64,000 bases of DNA from Rhodoligotrophos appendicifer (lineage in GTDB: Bacteria; Pseudomonadota; Alphaproteobacteria; Rhizobiales; Im1). Under the pieces are notes generated by a model that saw nothing but the letters and a program-made list of their open reading frames with translations, was not told the DNA's origin and ran no database searches. The position numbers and the translations under genes were made by a program. This document shows, piece after piece, positions 36,965 through 45,306 of the stretch. The DNA is taken from positions 186,001-250,000 of the forward strand of contig NZ_VHKL01000001.1 in NCBI RefSeq assembly GCF_007474605.1, written 5' to 3'. How positions within the stretch are numbered: position 1 is the stretch's first letter; every line of letters begins with the position of its first letter.

Positions 36965-37867
36965 ATGTCCGCCTCCATGGATGAATCTGCCCGCAGGAGC
37001 CGCGGCATCCTCTACATGGTGATTGCTTTCACCATGTTTTCGGGGCTCGACGCTTCTGCCAAATACCTGTCCGCGAACTACCCGACGATCCAGATCGTCT
37101 TCGCCCGCTACAGCGTGGCCTTCGTCTATGCGGTCGGCTACCTCTTCCTGACCCGGACCATTTCACATGCGCGAGCGCGCAATCTAAAGCTTCAGGTCAT
37201 CCGCGGAATGCTCTTGCTGGGCTCCACCGCTCTGAACTTCCTGGCCTTGCGCTATCTGCAGCTCGCAGAAACCGCATCCATCTCCTTCTCGAATCCTCTG
37301 TGGGTGTGCGCGCTTTCTGTACCCCTTCTCGGCGAGCATGTGGGACCACGTCGTTGGATGGCCGTCATTGTCGGCTTCATCGGCGTGCTCATTATCGTCA
37401 GACCCGGCCTCAGCGGCTTTCAGCCGGCAGCTCTGATCTCGGTGATCGCGGCACTGCTTACCGCCCTCTACCAGTTGGCGACCCGGAAGATTGCTGAATA
37501 TGACAGCGCCGAAACCACCCTGTTCTACACGGCTGCCGTGGGAACGGCCGTTCTCATACCGGTCATGCCCTCGGTCTGGGTCGCACCCGACACTCAGGGT
37601 TGGATGCTCATGCTGCTGGTGGGAGGCATCGGCGGCGTCGGTCACCAGCTCCTGATTCATGCCCATCGATTGGCCCCGGCACCAGTCCTGGCCCCCTTCT
37701 CCTACAGCCAGATCGTCTTCATGGTCGTCTTCGGCTATTTCATCTTCAACGATGTTCCCGATCGTTGGACGATCGCCGGCGGGTTAATCGTGATTGGCAG
37801 CGGCCTCTACCTTTTCTACCGTGAGAGGCAGATCAAGAACCGCCAAAAGGAAATGCGATCGCCATGA
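36965..37867 (+). CDS. EamA/DMT-superfamily permease, copy 1
   Basis: A 300-residue membrane protein with ten predicted segments formed by two EamA repeats (GILYMVIAFTMFSGLDASAKYL at the start; LLVGGIGGVGHQLLIHAHRL in the second half). Such permeases usually export amino acids, metabolites or nucleotide precursors. The frame begins at 36899, but ATG 36965 after the permease stop is the sensible start. It overlaps the next gene by four bases (ATGA). In this operon it may export an intermediate or a side product. Confidence 0.88.
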   Translation: MSASMDESARRSRGILYMVIAFTMFSGLDASAKYLSANYPTIQIVFARYSVAFVYAVGYLFLTRTISHARARNLKLQVIRGMLLLGSTALNFLALRYLQLAETASISFSNPLWVCALSVPLLGEHVGPRRWMAVIVGFIGVLIIVRPGLSGFQPAALISVIAALLTALYQLATRKIAEYDSAETTLFYTAAVGTAVLIPVMPSVWVAPDTQGWMLMLLVGGIGGVGHQLLIHAHRLAPAPVLAPFSYSQIVFMVVFGYFIFNDVPDRWTIAGGLIVIGSGLYLFYRERQIKNRQKEMRSP

Positions 37868-38751
37868 GCCTGCCCCGGATCGGCTTTCTCGGCACCGGCA
37901 TCATGGGCGGCCATATGGCCCGCCGCCTGAGCGAGGCTGGTTACCCCGTCACCGCCTGGAACCGCACGGCAGCGAAAGCCGCTGCCCTGGAAGCCAACGG
38001 GGTTTCATGCGTGTCTCACCCACGAGATGTGGCCATGGCGGCGGAGGCCGTCATCGTCATGTTGAATGACGGACCGACCTGCGACGAAATCCTGTTCGAA
38101 GAAGGCGTGGCATCGGCCATGCCTGCCGGCGCGATGGTGGTCGTCATGGCATCGATTCCGGTGGAGACGGCGAAACTCCAAGCCGAGCGCTTAGCGCCCA
38201 TGGGTCTGCATTACCTGGATGCGCCGGTCTCTGGCGGCGAAGGCGGCGCCCGTGATGGCACCTTGGCGATCATGGTCGGAGGCGCGAGAGAGGATTTCAC
38301 GCGCACCGAACCAATGTTCAATGTTCTGGGTCGCCCCACGCTGGTTGGCCCGGTCGGATCCGGTGAACTGGCGAAATTGGCAAACCAGATCATCGTCGCG
38401 AATACGATCGCGACCGTCGCCGAGGCTATTCTTTTCGCCGAGCGCGGAGGTGCGGACCCCACGGCCGTGCGCCAAGCGCTGATGGGAGGCTTTGCGGACT
38501 CGACGATCCTCAAAATTCATGGGGCCCGGATGATCGACCGGAACTTCGTGCCCGGTGGAAAGGGCAAGATTCAGCTTAAGGATTGCCGTACCGCCATGGC
38601 TTTAGCTCGCAGCATCGGCCTTGACCTGCCGGTATCGGAGATGGTGACCGAGCTGTTTGCGGAAATGGTCGAAAATGGCGGCGCCGATACGGACCATTCT
38701 GGGCTGTATCTGGAGTTGGCGCGCCGCAATGGCCTGGTGAGCGGAGAATAA
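37864..38751 (+). CDS. 3-hydroxyisobutyrate-dehydrogenase-family NAD(P) oxidoreductase
   Basis: A 295-residue beta-hydroxyacid dehydrogenase: Rossmann motif GFLGTGIMGGHMARRL, substrate motif DAPVSGGEGGARDGTL, catalytic-lysine region GSGELAKLANQII, and the cofactor-side C-terminal helices. Relatives act on 3-hydroxyisobutyrate, tartronate semialdehyde or succinic semialdehyde. It is the last plus-strand gene of the amine locus. A semialdehyde reductase acting after the aminotransferase is a natural idea but only inferred. Its stop is four bases from the convergent malonyl-CoA decarboxylase stop. Confidence 0.9.
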   Translation: MSLPRIGFLGTGIMGGHMARRLSEAGYPVTAWNRTAAKAAALEANGVSCVSHPRDVAMAAEAVIVMLNDGPTCDEILFEEGVASAMPAGAMVVVMASIPVETAKLQAERLAPMGLHYLDAPVSGGEGGARDGTLAIMVGGAREDFTRTEPMFNVLGRPTLVGPVGSGELAKLANQIIVANTIATVAEAILFAERGGADPTAVRQALMGGFADSTILKIHGARMIDRNFVPGGKGKIQLKDCRTAMALARSIGLDLPVSEMVTELFAEMVENGGADTDHSGLYLELARRNGLVSGE

Positions 38752-38755
38752 AGCC

Positions 38756-40111
38756 TCAGCTGGCCGGTACGAGTGAACGGCGGGAACGCTCGGTCCTGGC
38801 CAGCTTGGTGACGGCACTGGAACTGACCACCTTTCCCTGCTCCGCATAGGCCTCGTGATTTTTCTCGATGTCTTTGAGGTCATAGAGATAATTGACCATC
38901 AGGCCCGCGGCCTGCGCCAGTCCGCGCGGGGAAAGATCCCCCGGCCAGTTGATCCGCTCCAGCCGGGCGCCATTGCCAAGATGAAACCGCGCCACAGGAT
39001 CGAGCGGCTGTCCGTTCGCACGCTTCTCCCGCACGAAATAATGCGCGCCCAGCTCGCACAGCAAAGGCTTCAGCAGGCGCACCGCTTCGGTGTCGTTGTA
39101 CCAGCCCTCCTGATCCATCAGGCTCAGCGTCTCTGCCTCGGCAGCGCCGATGACCTGAGATGCCTCGGCCTCCCGCTCGCCGTCCAGCCAGGCCTTGAAC
39201 CCCGGGACCGGCGACAGCGTGACGAATGTCTTCAGCGAGGGGATCTCGCGGGAAAGGTCGGTCACCACCTGCTTGATCAGGAAATTTCCGAAAGAAATGC
39301 CGGCAAGTCCCTTCTGGCAGTTCGAGATCGAGTAGAAGACTGCCGTATTGGGCGTTTCGGTAACGGCGGCGGTCTCGGCTCTTATCAGATCCTCGATGGA
39401 TCCTTCGATCTGGTGAACCAGGGCGACTTCCACGAAGATCAGCGGCTCGTCGATCAGCGAGGGATGGAAGAAGGCGTAGCAGCGGCGGTCTTGGGGATCG
39501 AGCCTCCGCTTCAGGTCGTCCCAACCATGAATCTCGTGCACCGCCTCATACTGGATGATTTTCTCCAGAATGTTCGCGGGCGTCGACCAATCGATCCGCC
39601 GCAGGACCAGGAAGCCTCGATTGAACCATGAGCCGAACAGATGAACGATGTCCTCATCGACCGGCCTGAGTTCTGGATGCTCCTTGAGCAGATCCAGCAG
39701 ATCGGCGCGCATGCCGACGATAGCGGAGGTGCCCCCCGGCGCGAGATTGAGGCGGCGAAAGAACTCCTGCCGCGGCGGCTCGATTGATGCGCTGAGCTGC
39801 TGCAGTCGCTGTGGCGTCTGTTCCTCCGAATAAGCAGCAGCCGCCGCCAGCACGCGGGCGACATCAGGAGCGAGATCGGTTGCCAGCATGGTGAAGAAGG
39901 CAAGCCGTCCTTCCTTCGGAAGCGACGCATAGGCATTGAGGATCCGTTGGGCCAGAACGGCACCCGTCGACTCACCCCGGCGGGAGAGCAATTGCCTGCC
40001 CAGATCCACGGCCTCGGCGTTCGAGTCGTTGGAGCTTAGGGTCAGATTGGTGAGTGCCCGCCCTCTGTCGACGATCGTATCGAGCAGTTCGCGGAAGAAA
40101 GAGACATTCAT
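38756..40111 (-). CDS. Malonyl-CoA decarboxylase
   Basis: Converts malonyl-CoA to acetyl-CoA and CO2. The 451-residue protein has the family's C-terminal catalytic domain (CYAFFHPSLIDEPLIFVEVAL, quoted here for position near residue 220; then TAVFYSISNCQKGLAGISFGN) and an N-terminal helical domain. Rhizobial homologues work in malonate breakdown with matB and matC, which are absent here. It converges with the reductase at 37864. It could be the exit step if malonate semialdehyde or malonyl-CoA is formed by the neighbouring locus, but it has its own direction and probably its own promoter. Confidence 0.92.
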   Translation of the reverse strand: MNVSFFRELLDTIVDRGRALTNLTLSSNDSNAEAVDLGRQLLSRRGESTGAVLAQRILNAYASLPKEGRLAFFTMLATDLAPDVARVLAAAAAYSEEQTPQRLQQLSASIEPPRQEFFRRLNLAPGGTSAIVGMRADLLDLLKEHPELRPVDEDIVHLFGSWFNRGFLVLRRIDWSTPANILEKIIQYEAVHEIHGWDDLKRRLDPQDRRCYAFFHPSLIDEPLIFVEVALVHQIEGSIEDLIRAETAAVTETPNTAVFYSISNCQKGLAGISFGNFLIKQVVTDLSREIPSLKTFVTLSPVPGFKAWLDGEREAEASQVIGAAEAETLSLMDQEGWYNDTEAVRLLKPLLCELGAHYFVREKRANGQPLDPVARFHLGNGARLERINWPGDLSPRGLAQAAGLMVNYLYDLKDIEKNHEAYAEQGKVVSSSAVTKLARTERSRRSLVPAS

Positions 40112-40232
40112 GGCCGAGCCTGGGCGAAAGACTTAATCGTCGACTATGTGGTGAGCCATCGATGACAGCACCATGAAAACATCAACGGCGGAGGCTTTCG
40201 CCGTGGATTGTCGTCGCAGCGGGAGACGAAGA

Positions 40233-40769
40233 TTATTTTGGAGCGTAGGCGGAGGTGCCCAGCGCGATGAAGCTGGCACCGGCGAAGGCCAGGTTGATTC
40301 CGAGGAGCATGCCGATCGCCCATATGGCGGATCCCGGCAGATTGGCCCAGATCATGCCCCCTAGGACGATGGACACGACGCCTCCGAAGATCAGCCAGAT
40401 CGCCCCGCTATGCGGCCGCGCCTTGAGACCCAACAGGATGCGGAACACGCCATCGACGATGAAGATGGCCGCCAGCGCCATAGTGAAGGCGATGATCCCG
40501 CCCAGGGGATTGAATAGAAAATAGAGCCCGCCGACGAGATACAGGACACCCATCAACAGCTCCCAGAAGAAGCCGCTCCAATTCCGTTCGCTGAAAGAAT
40601 GAAACAACAGGGCGAGACCGCCCGCCGTGAGGCCGATGCCGACGAGGATTTCTGCGGTCAGCGTCAGGATGAAGGGAAAGAGGACGGAGAAGACCCCAAC
40701 CACCAGCAACACGATGCCGAGAGTGAGAAACCATCCACGGTTTGAAGCAACAACATCGGTATGGGCCAT
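40233..40769 (-). CDS. HdeD-family (DUF308) membrane protein
   Basis: A 178-residue membrane protein with six hydrophobic segments (WFLTLGIVLLVVGVFSVLFP, LFHSF, MGVLYLVGGLYFLF). HdeD of E. coli is an acid-stress membrane protein; the molecular role is unknown. The frame extends to 40820, but ATG 40769 starts MAHTDVVASNRG and is preceded by GGAGGGAG. The gene stands alone between malonyl-CoA decarboxylase and an EamA gene, all on the minus strand. Confidence 0.88.
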   Translation of the reverse strand: MAHTDVVASNRGWFLTLGIVLLVVGVFSVLFPFILTLTAEILVGIGLTAGGLALLFHSFSERNWSGFFWELLMGVLYLVGGLYFLFNPLGGIIAFTMALAAIFIVDGVFRILLGLKARPHSGAIWLIFGGVVSIVLGGMIWANLPGSAIWAIGMLLGINLAFAGASFIALGTSAYAPK

Positions 40770-40838
40770 GGTCCATCTCCCTCCAGCGAATCTGATGCGC
40801 GGATCATAACTCATTCGCACAAACTATACAGTCGTCGC

Positions 40839-41684
40839 TTACACGAGACGGAGAACGGCAGCGCCGGCGACGATCATGATGGCTGCGGCCGTGCGCCAGC
40901 GCGTCAAGGGCTCCTTGAGTGCGATCACGGAGATGGCCAGGGCGAACAGGATGCTGGTTTCCCGCAATGCGGCAACGGCGGCGATGGGAGCGCGGGTCAT
41001 GGCCCAGATCGCGATCCAATAGGCCGACAGTGAGAGCGCTCCCGCGATCAGTCCGGAGACCCACACCCCGCGCAGCTTGATGATGGCTTTTGGTCCCCGG
41101 ACGGCAAGCGCGATGGCGACCATGACGACACCCTCGAGCCCGAGCAGCCAGAGTGTGTATCCCGAGGCGCTGCCGGACGCCCGGCCGCCGATCCCGTCGA
41201 GGATGGTATAGGCGGAGATGAATCCGGAGACGAACAGCGCTGAGACCACGGCATGGCGGTGGAGTTGCGCCTTCTCCCGCCCGCCTTTGAAGGACATGAG
41301 CCAGACGCCACCAACCAGGACGAGAATTCCGATCCAGCCCAGCGGCGGCAGCGCCTCTGCCAAGACGAAAGCGCCGAACAAGGCGACCGACAGCGGCGCC
41401 GTTCCTCTTGCGAGCGGATAGATCTGACCGAGGTCCCCCAGCCCGTAAGCACGGACGAGAGTGAGGTTGTAGCCTATATGACAGAGGATCGAGGCAATGA
41501 TGAACGGCCAGGACTCAGGCGCGGGCAAAGGGAAGAATGGCGTCAGCGCCAGGGCGATTCCCCCCATGCAGGTCCCCATCAGCGCCATGGACATGAACCG
41601 ATCGAGCCCGATCTTGATCATGGCGTTCCAGGCGGCATGCATGAAGGCAGCAGCCAGGATCGCGGCGAATGTCAGGGTATCCAT
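40839..41684 (-). CDS. EamA/DMT-superfamily permease, copy 2
   Basis: A 281-residue membrane protein with about ten hydrophobic segments and two EamA repeats (FAAILAAAFMHAAWNAMIK, and AYWIAIWAMTRAPIAAVAALRE with ISVIALKEPLTRWR). The frame is open to 41741, but ATG 41684 gives the normal N-terminus. It is divergent from the copper ATPase at 41838. Substrate unknown. Confidence 0.85.
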   Translation of the reverse strand: MDTLTFAAILAAAFMHAAWNAMIKIGLDRFMSMALMGTCMGGIALALTPFFPLPAPESWPFIIASILCHIGYNLTLVRAYGLGDLGQIYPLARGTAPLSVALFGAFVLAEALPPLGWIGILVLVGGVWLMSFKGGREKAQLHRHAVVSALFVSGFISAYTILDGIGGRASGSASGYTLWLLGLEGVVMVAIALAVRGPKAIIKLRGVWVSGLIAGALSLSAYWIAIWAMTRAPIAAVAALRETSILFALAISVIALKEPLTRWRTAAAIMIVAGAAVLRLV

Positions 41685-41775
41685 GTCGAGAAGGCTACTC
41701 GTGAGACCGTAATGAACTGTCATATACAGTGCATTGGGCATTCGCGCTCGTCTTCAAATAACATGTCTCCGCCCC

Positions 41776-41807
41776 TTGACCTTGCGGGGGTGGCAAGCCC
41801 CACATGT
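41776..41807 (+). promoter_or_regulatory. MerR/CueR-type promoter-operator before the copper ATPase
   Basis: TTGACC at 41776-41781 and CACATGT at 41801-41807 are separated by 19 bases, the long spacer typical of MerR-family promoters. The spacer holds the inverted repeat CTTGC-GGGGGTG-GCAAG. Together with the copper ATPase 30 bases downstream this fits CueR control. No merR/cueR gene lies in the window. Confidence 0.65.
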
Positions 41808-41837
41808 GCAGCGATTGTCTGAACAGGGAATGTGATC

Positions 41838-44177
41838 ATGGACCATGGCCAGGGAAGGACGTGCTGCGACGGCGGCAGTCAGAATTCTGCTGTTGCCATC
41901 GATCCGGTCTGCGGGATGAAGGTCACCATCGAGACTGCCCGCCATGTCCATGAGCATGACGGGCAACCCTATTATTTCTGCTCCGCCGGCTGCCGCACCA
42001 AATTCATGACCGATCCCGACAAATACCTGGGAGATCGGGTTGAGCCGGAGCCTGCACCGCCTGGGACGGTCTACACCTGCCCCATGCATCCCGAAATTGA
42101 GCAGGTTGGCCCGGGCGATTGCCCGATTTGCGGCATGGCTCTCGAACCCAAAGGCATTCCCGACACGGCGGGTCCTAACCCCGAACTGATCGACTTTACG
42201 CGCAAATTCTGGCTCGGCCTTCCCTTCGCAGTGCTTCTCTTCGTCATGGAGATGGGCAGCCATCTGGGACTGCCGTTTCGGGAATGGCTGGGCCCTCGGT
42301 CCTACAATCTGGCGCAGCTCCTTCTCGCCACGCCCGTCGTCTTGTGGGGAGGCTCGACCTTTTTCCGGCGCTGCTGGGCCTCACTCCGCAGCATGAACCT
42401 GAACATGTGGACGCTCATCGGGATCGGAGTGGGCGCCGCCTATCTCTACAGCGTGGTCGCCACCCTCGCACCGGAGATCTTCCCCTCGGGATTTCGCGGG
42501 CATCACGGCGATGTCGACGTCTATTTCGAGGCAGCGGCCGTCATCACCATTCTGGTTCTGCTGGGGCAGATCTTGGAGCTCAAGGCGCGGGAGCGGACCT
42601 CCGGCGCGATCCGTGCACTTCTGGACCTGGCGCCTCCAACGGCGCGCCGTGTTCGACCTGATGGGACGGATGAGGACGTGCCCCTGGCAGAGTTGCACCC
42701 GGGCGATAGGCTCCGGATCCGTCCTGGTGAGAAGGTCCCCGTCGATGGAACGATCCTGGAGGGAGCCTCAGCCATTGACGAATCCATGCTGACCGGCGAA
42801 CCCGTCCCCGCCGAGAAACAACCAGGCGACGCGGTGACGGGGGGCACCCTGAACCGTTCCGGCTCCTTCATCATGGAAGCGCGCAAGGTGGGCGCCGATA
42901 CGGTGCTGTCCCGCATCGTCGCACTGGTCGCCGACGCGCAACGCTCTCGGGCCCCCATCCAGCGACTGGCCGATCAATTCGCCGGCTGGTTCGTACCGGC
43001 GGTGATGACAGTGGCGCTGGTGGCTTTCGTGGCCTGGGCGAGTTGGGGCCCTGAGCCGCGATTGGCTTATGCGCTGGTGATAGCGGTGTCTGTGCTGATC
43101 ATCGCCTGTCCCTGCGCCCTGGGACTGGCGACGCCTATGGCCATTATGGTCGGCACCGGCCGGGGCGCACAGATGGGCGTTCTCGTGAAGAGTGCCGAAG
43201 CACTCGAGCGGCTGGCAGAGACGAATGTCCTTGTTGTCGACAAGACCGGCACATTGACTGAGGGGCGCCCTCGCCTGACCGATGTCATACCGGCCGAGGG
43301 GATCTCCGAGGCCGACCTTCTCGGCTTCGCTGCCGGCCTCGAAATCGGTAGCGAGCATCCGCTTGCGGAAGCGATTGTCGGGGGTGCCAAAGAGCGGAAT
43401 GTGACGCCCGTTACGGTGACGAGCTTCGATTCCGTCACCGGCAAGGGGGTCAAGGGGGTCACCGGGGGCCGCAACATCTTCCTGGGGAATGATGTGTTCA
43501 TGGCCGACCAGAAGGTGGCCATCTCTGAATTGTCTGACCGACTGGACTCCCTTCGAGCGGAGGGCAAGACCGTGATGCTGTTGGCGGATGATAGCCGCCT
43601 CTTGGGTCTCGTGGCCGTTGCTGATGCCATAAAGGAGACTGCACCAGCGGCCATTCGGGCCTTGCAGTCGGAGGGCCTCCGCATCGTCATGGCAACGGGG
43701 GACAATGCGGTAACCGCAGCAGCCGTGGCCGCAAAGCTCGGGCTGGACGAGGTGCGGGCCGGCGTGACTCCCGAGGGGAAGGTATCGCTGGTGAAGGAGC
43801 TGCAGTCCCAGGGGTTCAAGGTAGCCATGGCGGGAGACGGCGTGAACGATGCACCGGCCCTCAGCGCTGCAGATGTCGGCATTGCCATGGGGACGGGGTC
43901 CGACATCGCGCTGGAGAGCGCTGGCGTAACCTTGGTGAAAGGCGACCTCAACGGCATCGTCCGCGCGCGCAAGCTCTCAAGAGCGGTCATGCGCAACATC
44001 AAGGAAAATCTGTTCTTCGCTGCCATCTATAACGTGCTTGGCGTACCCGTTGCGGCAGGCGTGCTCTATCCGATGATTGGATTGCTCCTGTCGCCCATGG
44101 TTGCGGCAGCGGCCATGAGCCTCTCCTCGGTCTCTGTGATCGGCAATGCTTTACGGCTGCGCCGCGTCAGTCTTTGA
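41838..44177 (+). CDS. copA: Copper-translocating P-type ATPase with N-terminal YHS and heavy-metal-binding domains
   Basis: A 779-residue P1B-type ATPase exporting Cu(I) from the cytosol. In order: a YHS-type domain ([11 protein letters not shown] to FCSAGC, about 20-65), a heavy-metal-binding module ([24 protein letters not shown], about 75-100), eight membrane helices, actuator TGEP, the CPC metal motif at C424-C426, phosphorylated D468 in DKTGT, HP in SEHPLAEA, and [10 protein letters not shown]. The usual ferredoxin-like CxxC copper domain is replaced by the YHS and metal-binding modules. ATG 41838 (AGGGA eight bases upstream) is preferred over GTG 41832. Confidence 0.93.
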   Translation: MDHGQGRTCCDGGSQNSAVAIDPVCGMKVTIETARHVHEHDGQPYYFCSAGCRTKFMTDPDKYLGDRVEPEPAPPGTVYTCPMHPEIEQVGPGDCPICGMALEPKGIPDTAGPNPELIDFTRKFWLGLPFAVLLFVMEMGSHLGLPFREWLGPRSYNLAQLLLATPVVLWGGSTFFRRCWASLRSMNLNMWTLIGIGVGAAYLYSVVATLAPEIFPSGFRGHHGDVDVYFEAAAVITILVLLGQILELKARERTSGAIRALLDLAPPTARRVRPDGTDEDVPLAELHPGDRLRIRPGEKVPVDGTILEGASAIDESMLTGEPVPAEKQPGDAVTGGTLNRSGSFIMEARKVGADTVLSRIVALVADAQRSRAPIQRLADQFAGWFVPAVMTVALVAFVAWASWGPEPRLAYALVIAVSVLIIACPCALGLATPMAIMVGTGRGAQMGVLVKSAEALERLAETNVLVVDKTGTLTEGRPRLTDVIPAEGISEADLLGFAAGLEIGSEHPLAEAIVGGAKERNVTPVTVTSFDSVTGKGVKGVTGGRNIFLGNDVFMADQKVAISELSDRLDSLRAEGKTVMLLADDSRLLGLVAVADAIKETAPAAIRALQSEGLRIVMATGDNAVTAAAVAAKLGLDEVRAGVTPEGKVSLVKELQSQGFKVAMAGDGVNDAPALSAADVGIAMGTGSDIALESAGVTLVKGDLNGIVRARKLSRAVMRNIKENLFFAAIYNVLGVPVAAGVLYPMIGLLLSPMVAAAAMSLSSVSVIGNALRLRRVSL

Positions 44178-44441
44178 GCCTCTCATGACAGCTGGATTGA
44201 CTGTGGGGAGATCGCCACGAGGGAGCGACTTGATCTTCGACAGCTTAGTTAAGTAATCAAGAATATATTGTTCTGAACACCAGTTGTTAACTGTATCGGC
44301 AACTCGGATCTCGACTGCCGTATTGCCGATCACCCTTTAGGACTGCATTAAATTACCTGCTGTACGTTCGTCTTCAGTTCAGATGAAGAAAGCCGCAACG
44401 GCGCCGTCGAACTGGTGTTGTCAAACGTTCGGAGAGTCTAG

Positions 44442-44615
44442 ATGTCGAAGTTCGTAAAGTTCTTGAGGGATGACTCCGGATCCACTCCTATCGAATACGG
44501 ATTGATTGCAGCCGGCATCTCGCTGGCAATCATCGCGGTGGTCTTCAGCATGGGATCGACCCTTGTGACGTCATTCGCGGAAATCCGTCAGGAGCTGGCT
44601 GGCAAGACCGAGTGA
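44442..44615 (+). CDS. Flp-family type IVb pilin
   Basis: A 57-residue prepilin: MSKFVKFLRDDSG, then the mature part STPIEYGLIAAGISLAIIAV with the Glu5-Tyr6 pair and a hydrophobic helix. Cleavage by the prepilin peptidase should fall after the Gly at position 13. GGAGAG lies just upstream of ATG 44442. Flp pilins build tight-adherence (Tad) pili, but no other tad/cpa gene than the peptidase at 44738 is nearby. A strong hairpin follows the stop. The gene is below the usual length cut-offs. Confidence 0.9.
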   Translation: MSKFVKFLRDDSGSTPIEYGLIAAGISLAIIAVVFSMGSTLVTSFAEIRQELAGKTE

Positions 44616-44671
44616 CTTGGGGATCGGGATGAAGTTCAGGGCTCATCCCACACGATCTACGCAGGGAGGCA

Positions 44672-44703
44672 GGACGGCTGCGACGCAGAATTCGCAGCCG
44701 TCC
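44672..44703 (+). terminator. Perfect 12-bp hairpin after the pilin gene
   Basis: GGACGGCTGCGA (44672-44683) and TCGCAGCCGTCC (44692-44703) form a perfect 12-bp GC-rich stem with an 8-base loop. A short T-rich tail (CCGTTTG) follows. It lies 57 bases after the pilin stop and would let pilin be transcribed at a much higher level than the peptidase. Confidence 0.7.
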
Positions 44704-44737
44704 TCCGTTTGAGACGACCGATCCGTGATCGAGGGTG

Positions 44738-45250
44738 ATGAGCGATAAGATGATCGAGAACCCGGCGCTCCTGGTTTTCCCATTGCTGGTGATCATTGCC
44801 GCCCTGAGCGACCTTCTCACGATGCGAATCCCGAACTGGATCTCATCAGCGCTGATCATCGGCTTTGTCGTTCTTGGCCTCTTGATGGGCATGACTTGGC
44901 AAATGGTGGGCGCTCATCTTATGACGGGCGTCCTTGCCCTTGCCGTCTGCTTTGGATTGTTCAGTGGCGGATTTCTCGGAGGCGGCGATGCCAAGCTGAT
45001 CGCCGCCGTGTCGCTGTGGATCGGCTGGACGAACGCTGCGTCGTTCATCCTTGCGACAGCATTGTTCGGCGGCATTCTGGCGATGATGATCCTGTCCTGC
45101 CGGCGCTTCCCGTTGCCGGCAAGCCTGATGAGCCAGGCTTGGATCCAGCGCATCGCCTTGGGCCCCGGCGCGATCCCTTATGGCATCGCTATCGCCATGG
45201 GCGCGCTTGTGGTTTATCCCAACACGGTGTGGGTTCATTTGGCTGGCTAG
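44738..45250 (+). CDS. cpaA: CpaA/TadV-type prepilin peptidase
   Basis: A 170-residue membrane aspartic protease that cleaves Flp-type prepilins. The two catalytic aspartates are in ALSDLLTMRIPN near residue 25 and GGGDAKLIAA near residue 80, between hydrophobic segments. ATG 44738 follows a GAGGG site closely; ATG 44750 and GTG 44735 are alternatives. It pairs with the pilin gene just upstream, which is probably its substrate. Confidence 0.88.
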   Translation: MSDKMIENPALLVFPLLVIIAALSDLLTMRIPNWISSALIIGFVVLGLLMGMTWQMVGAHLMTGVLALAVCFGLFSGGFLGGGDAKLIAAVSLWIGWTNAASFILATALFGGILAMMILSCRRFPLPASLMSQAWIQRIALGPGAIPYGIAIAMGALVVYPNTVWVHLAG

Positions 45251-45306
45251 CCGACGAGATCCCCGGTTTGATACACGGCGGAACGCCTCCTGCTTGAGAG
45301 GAACGG

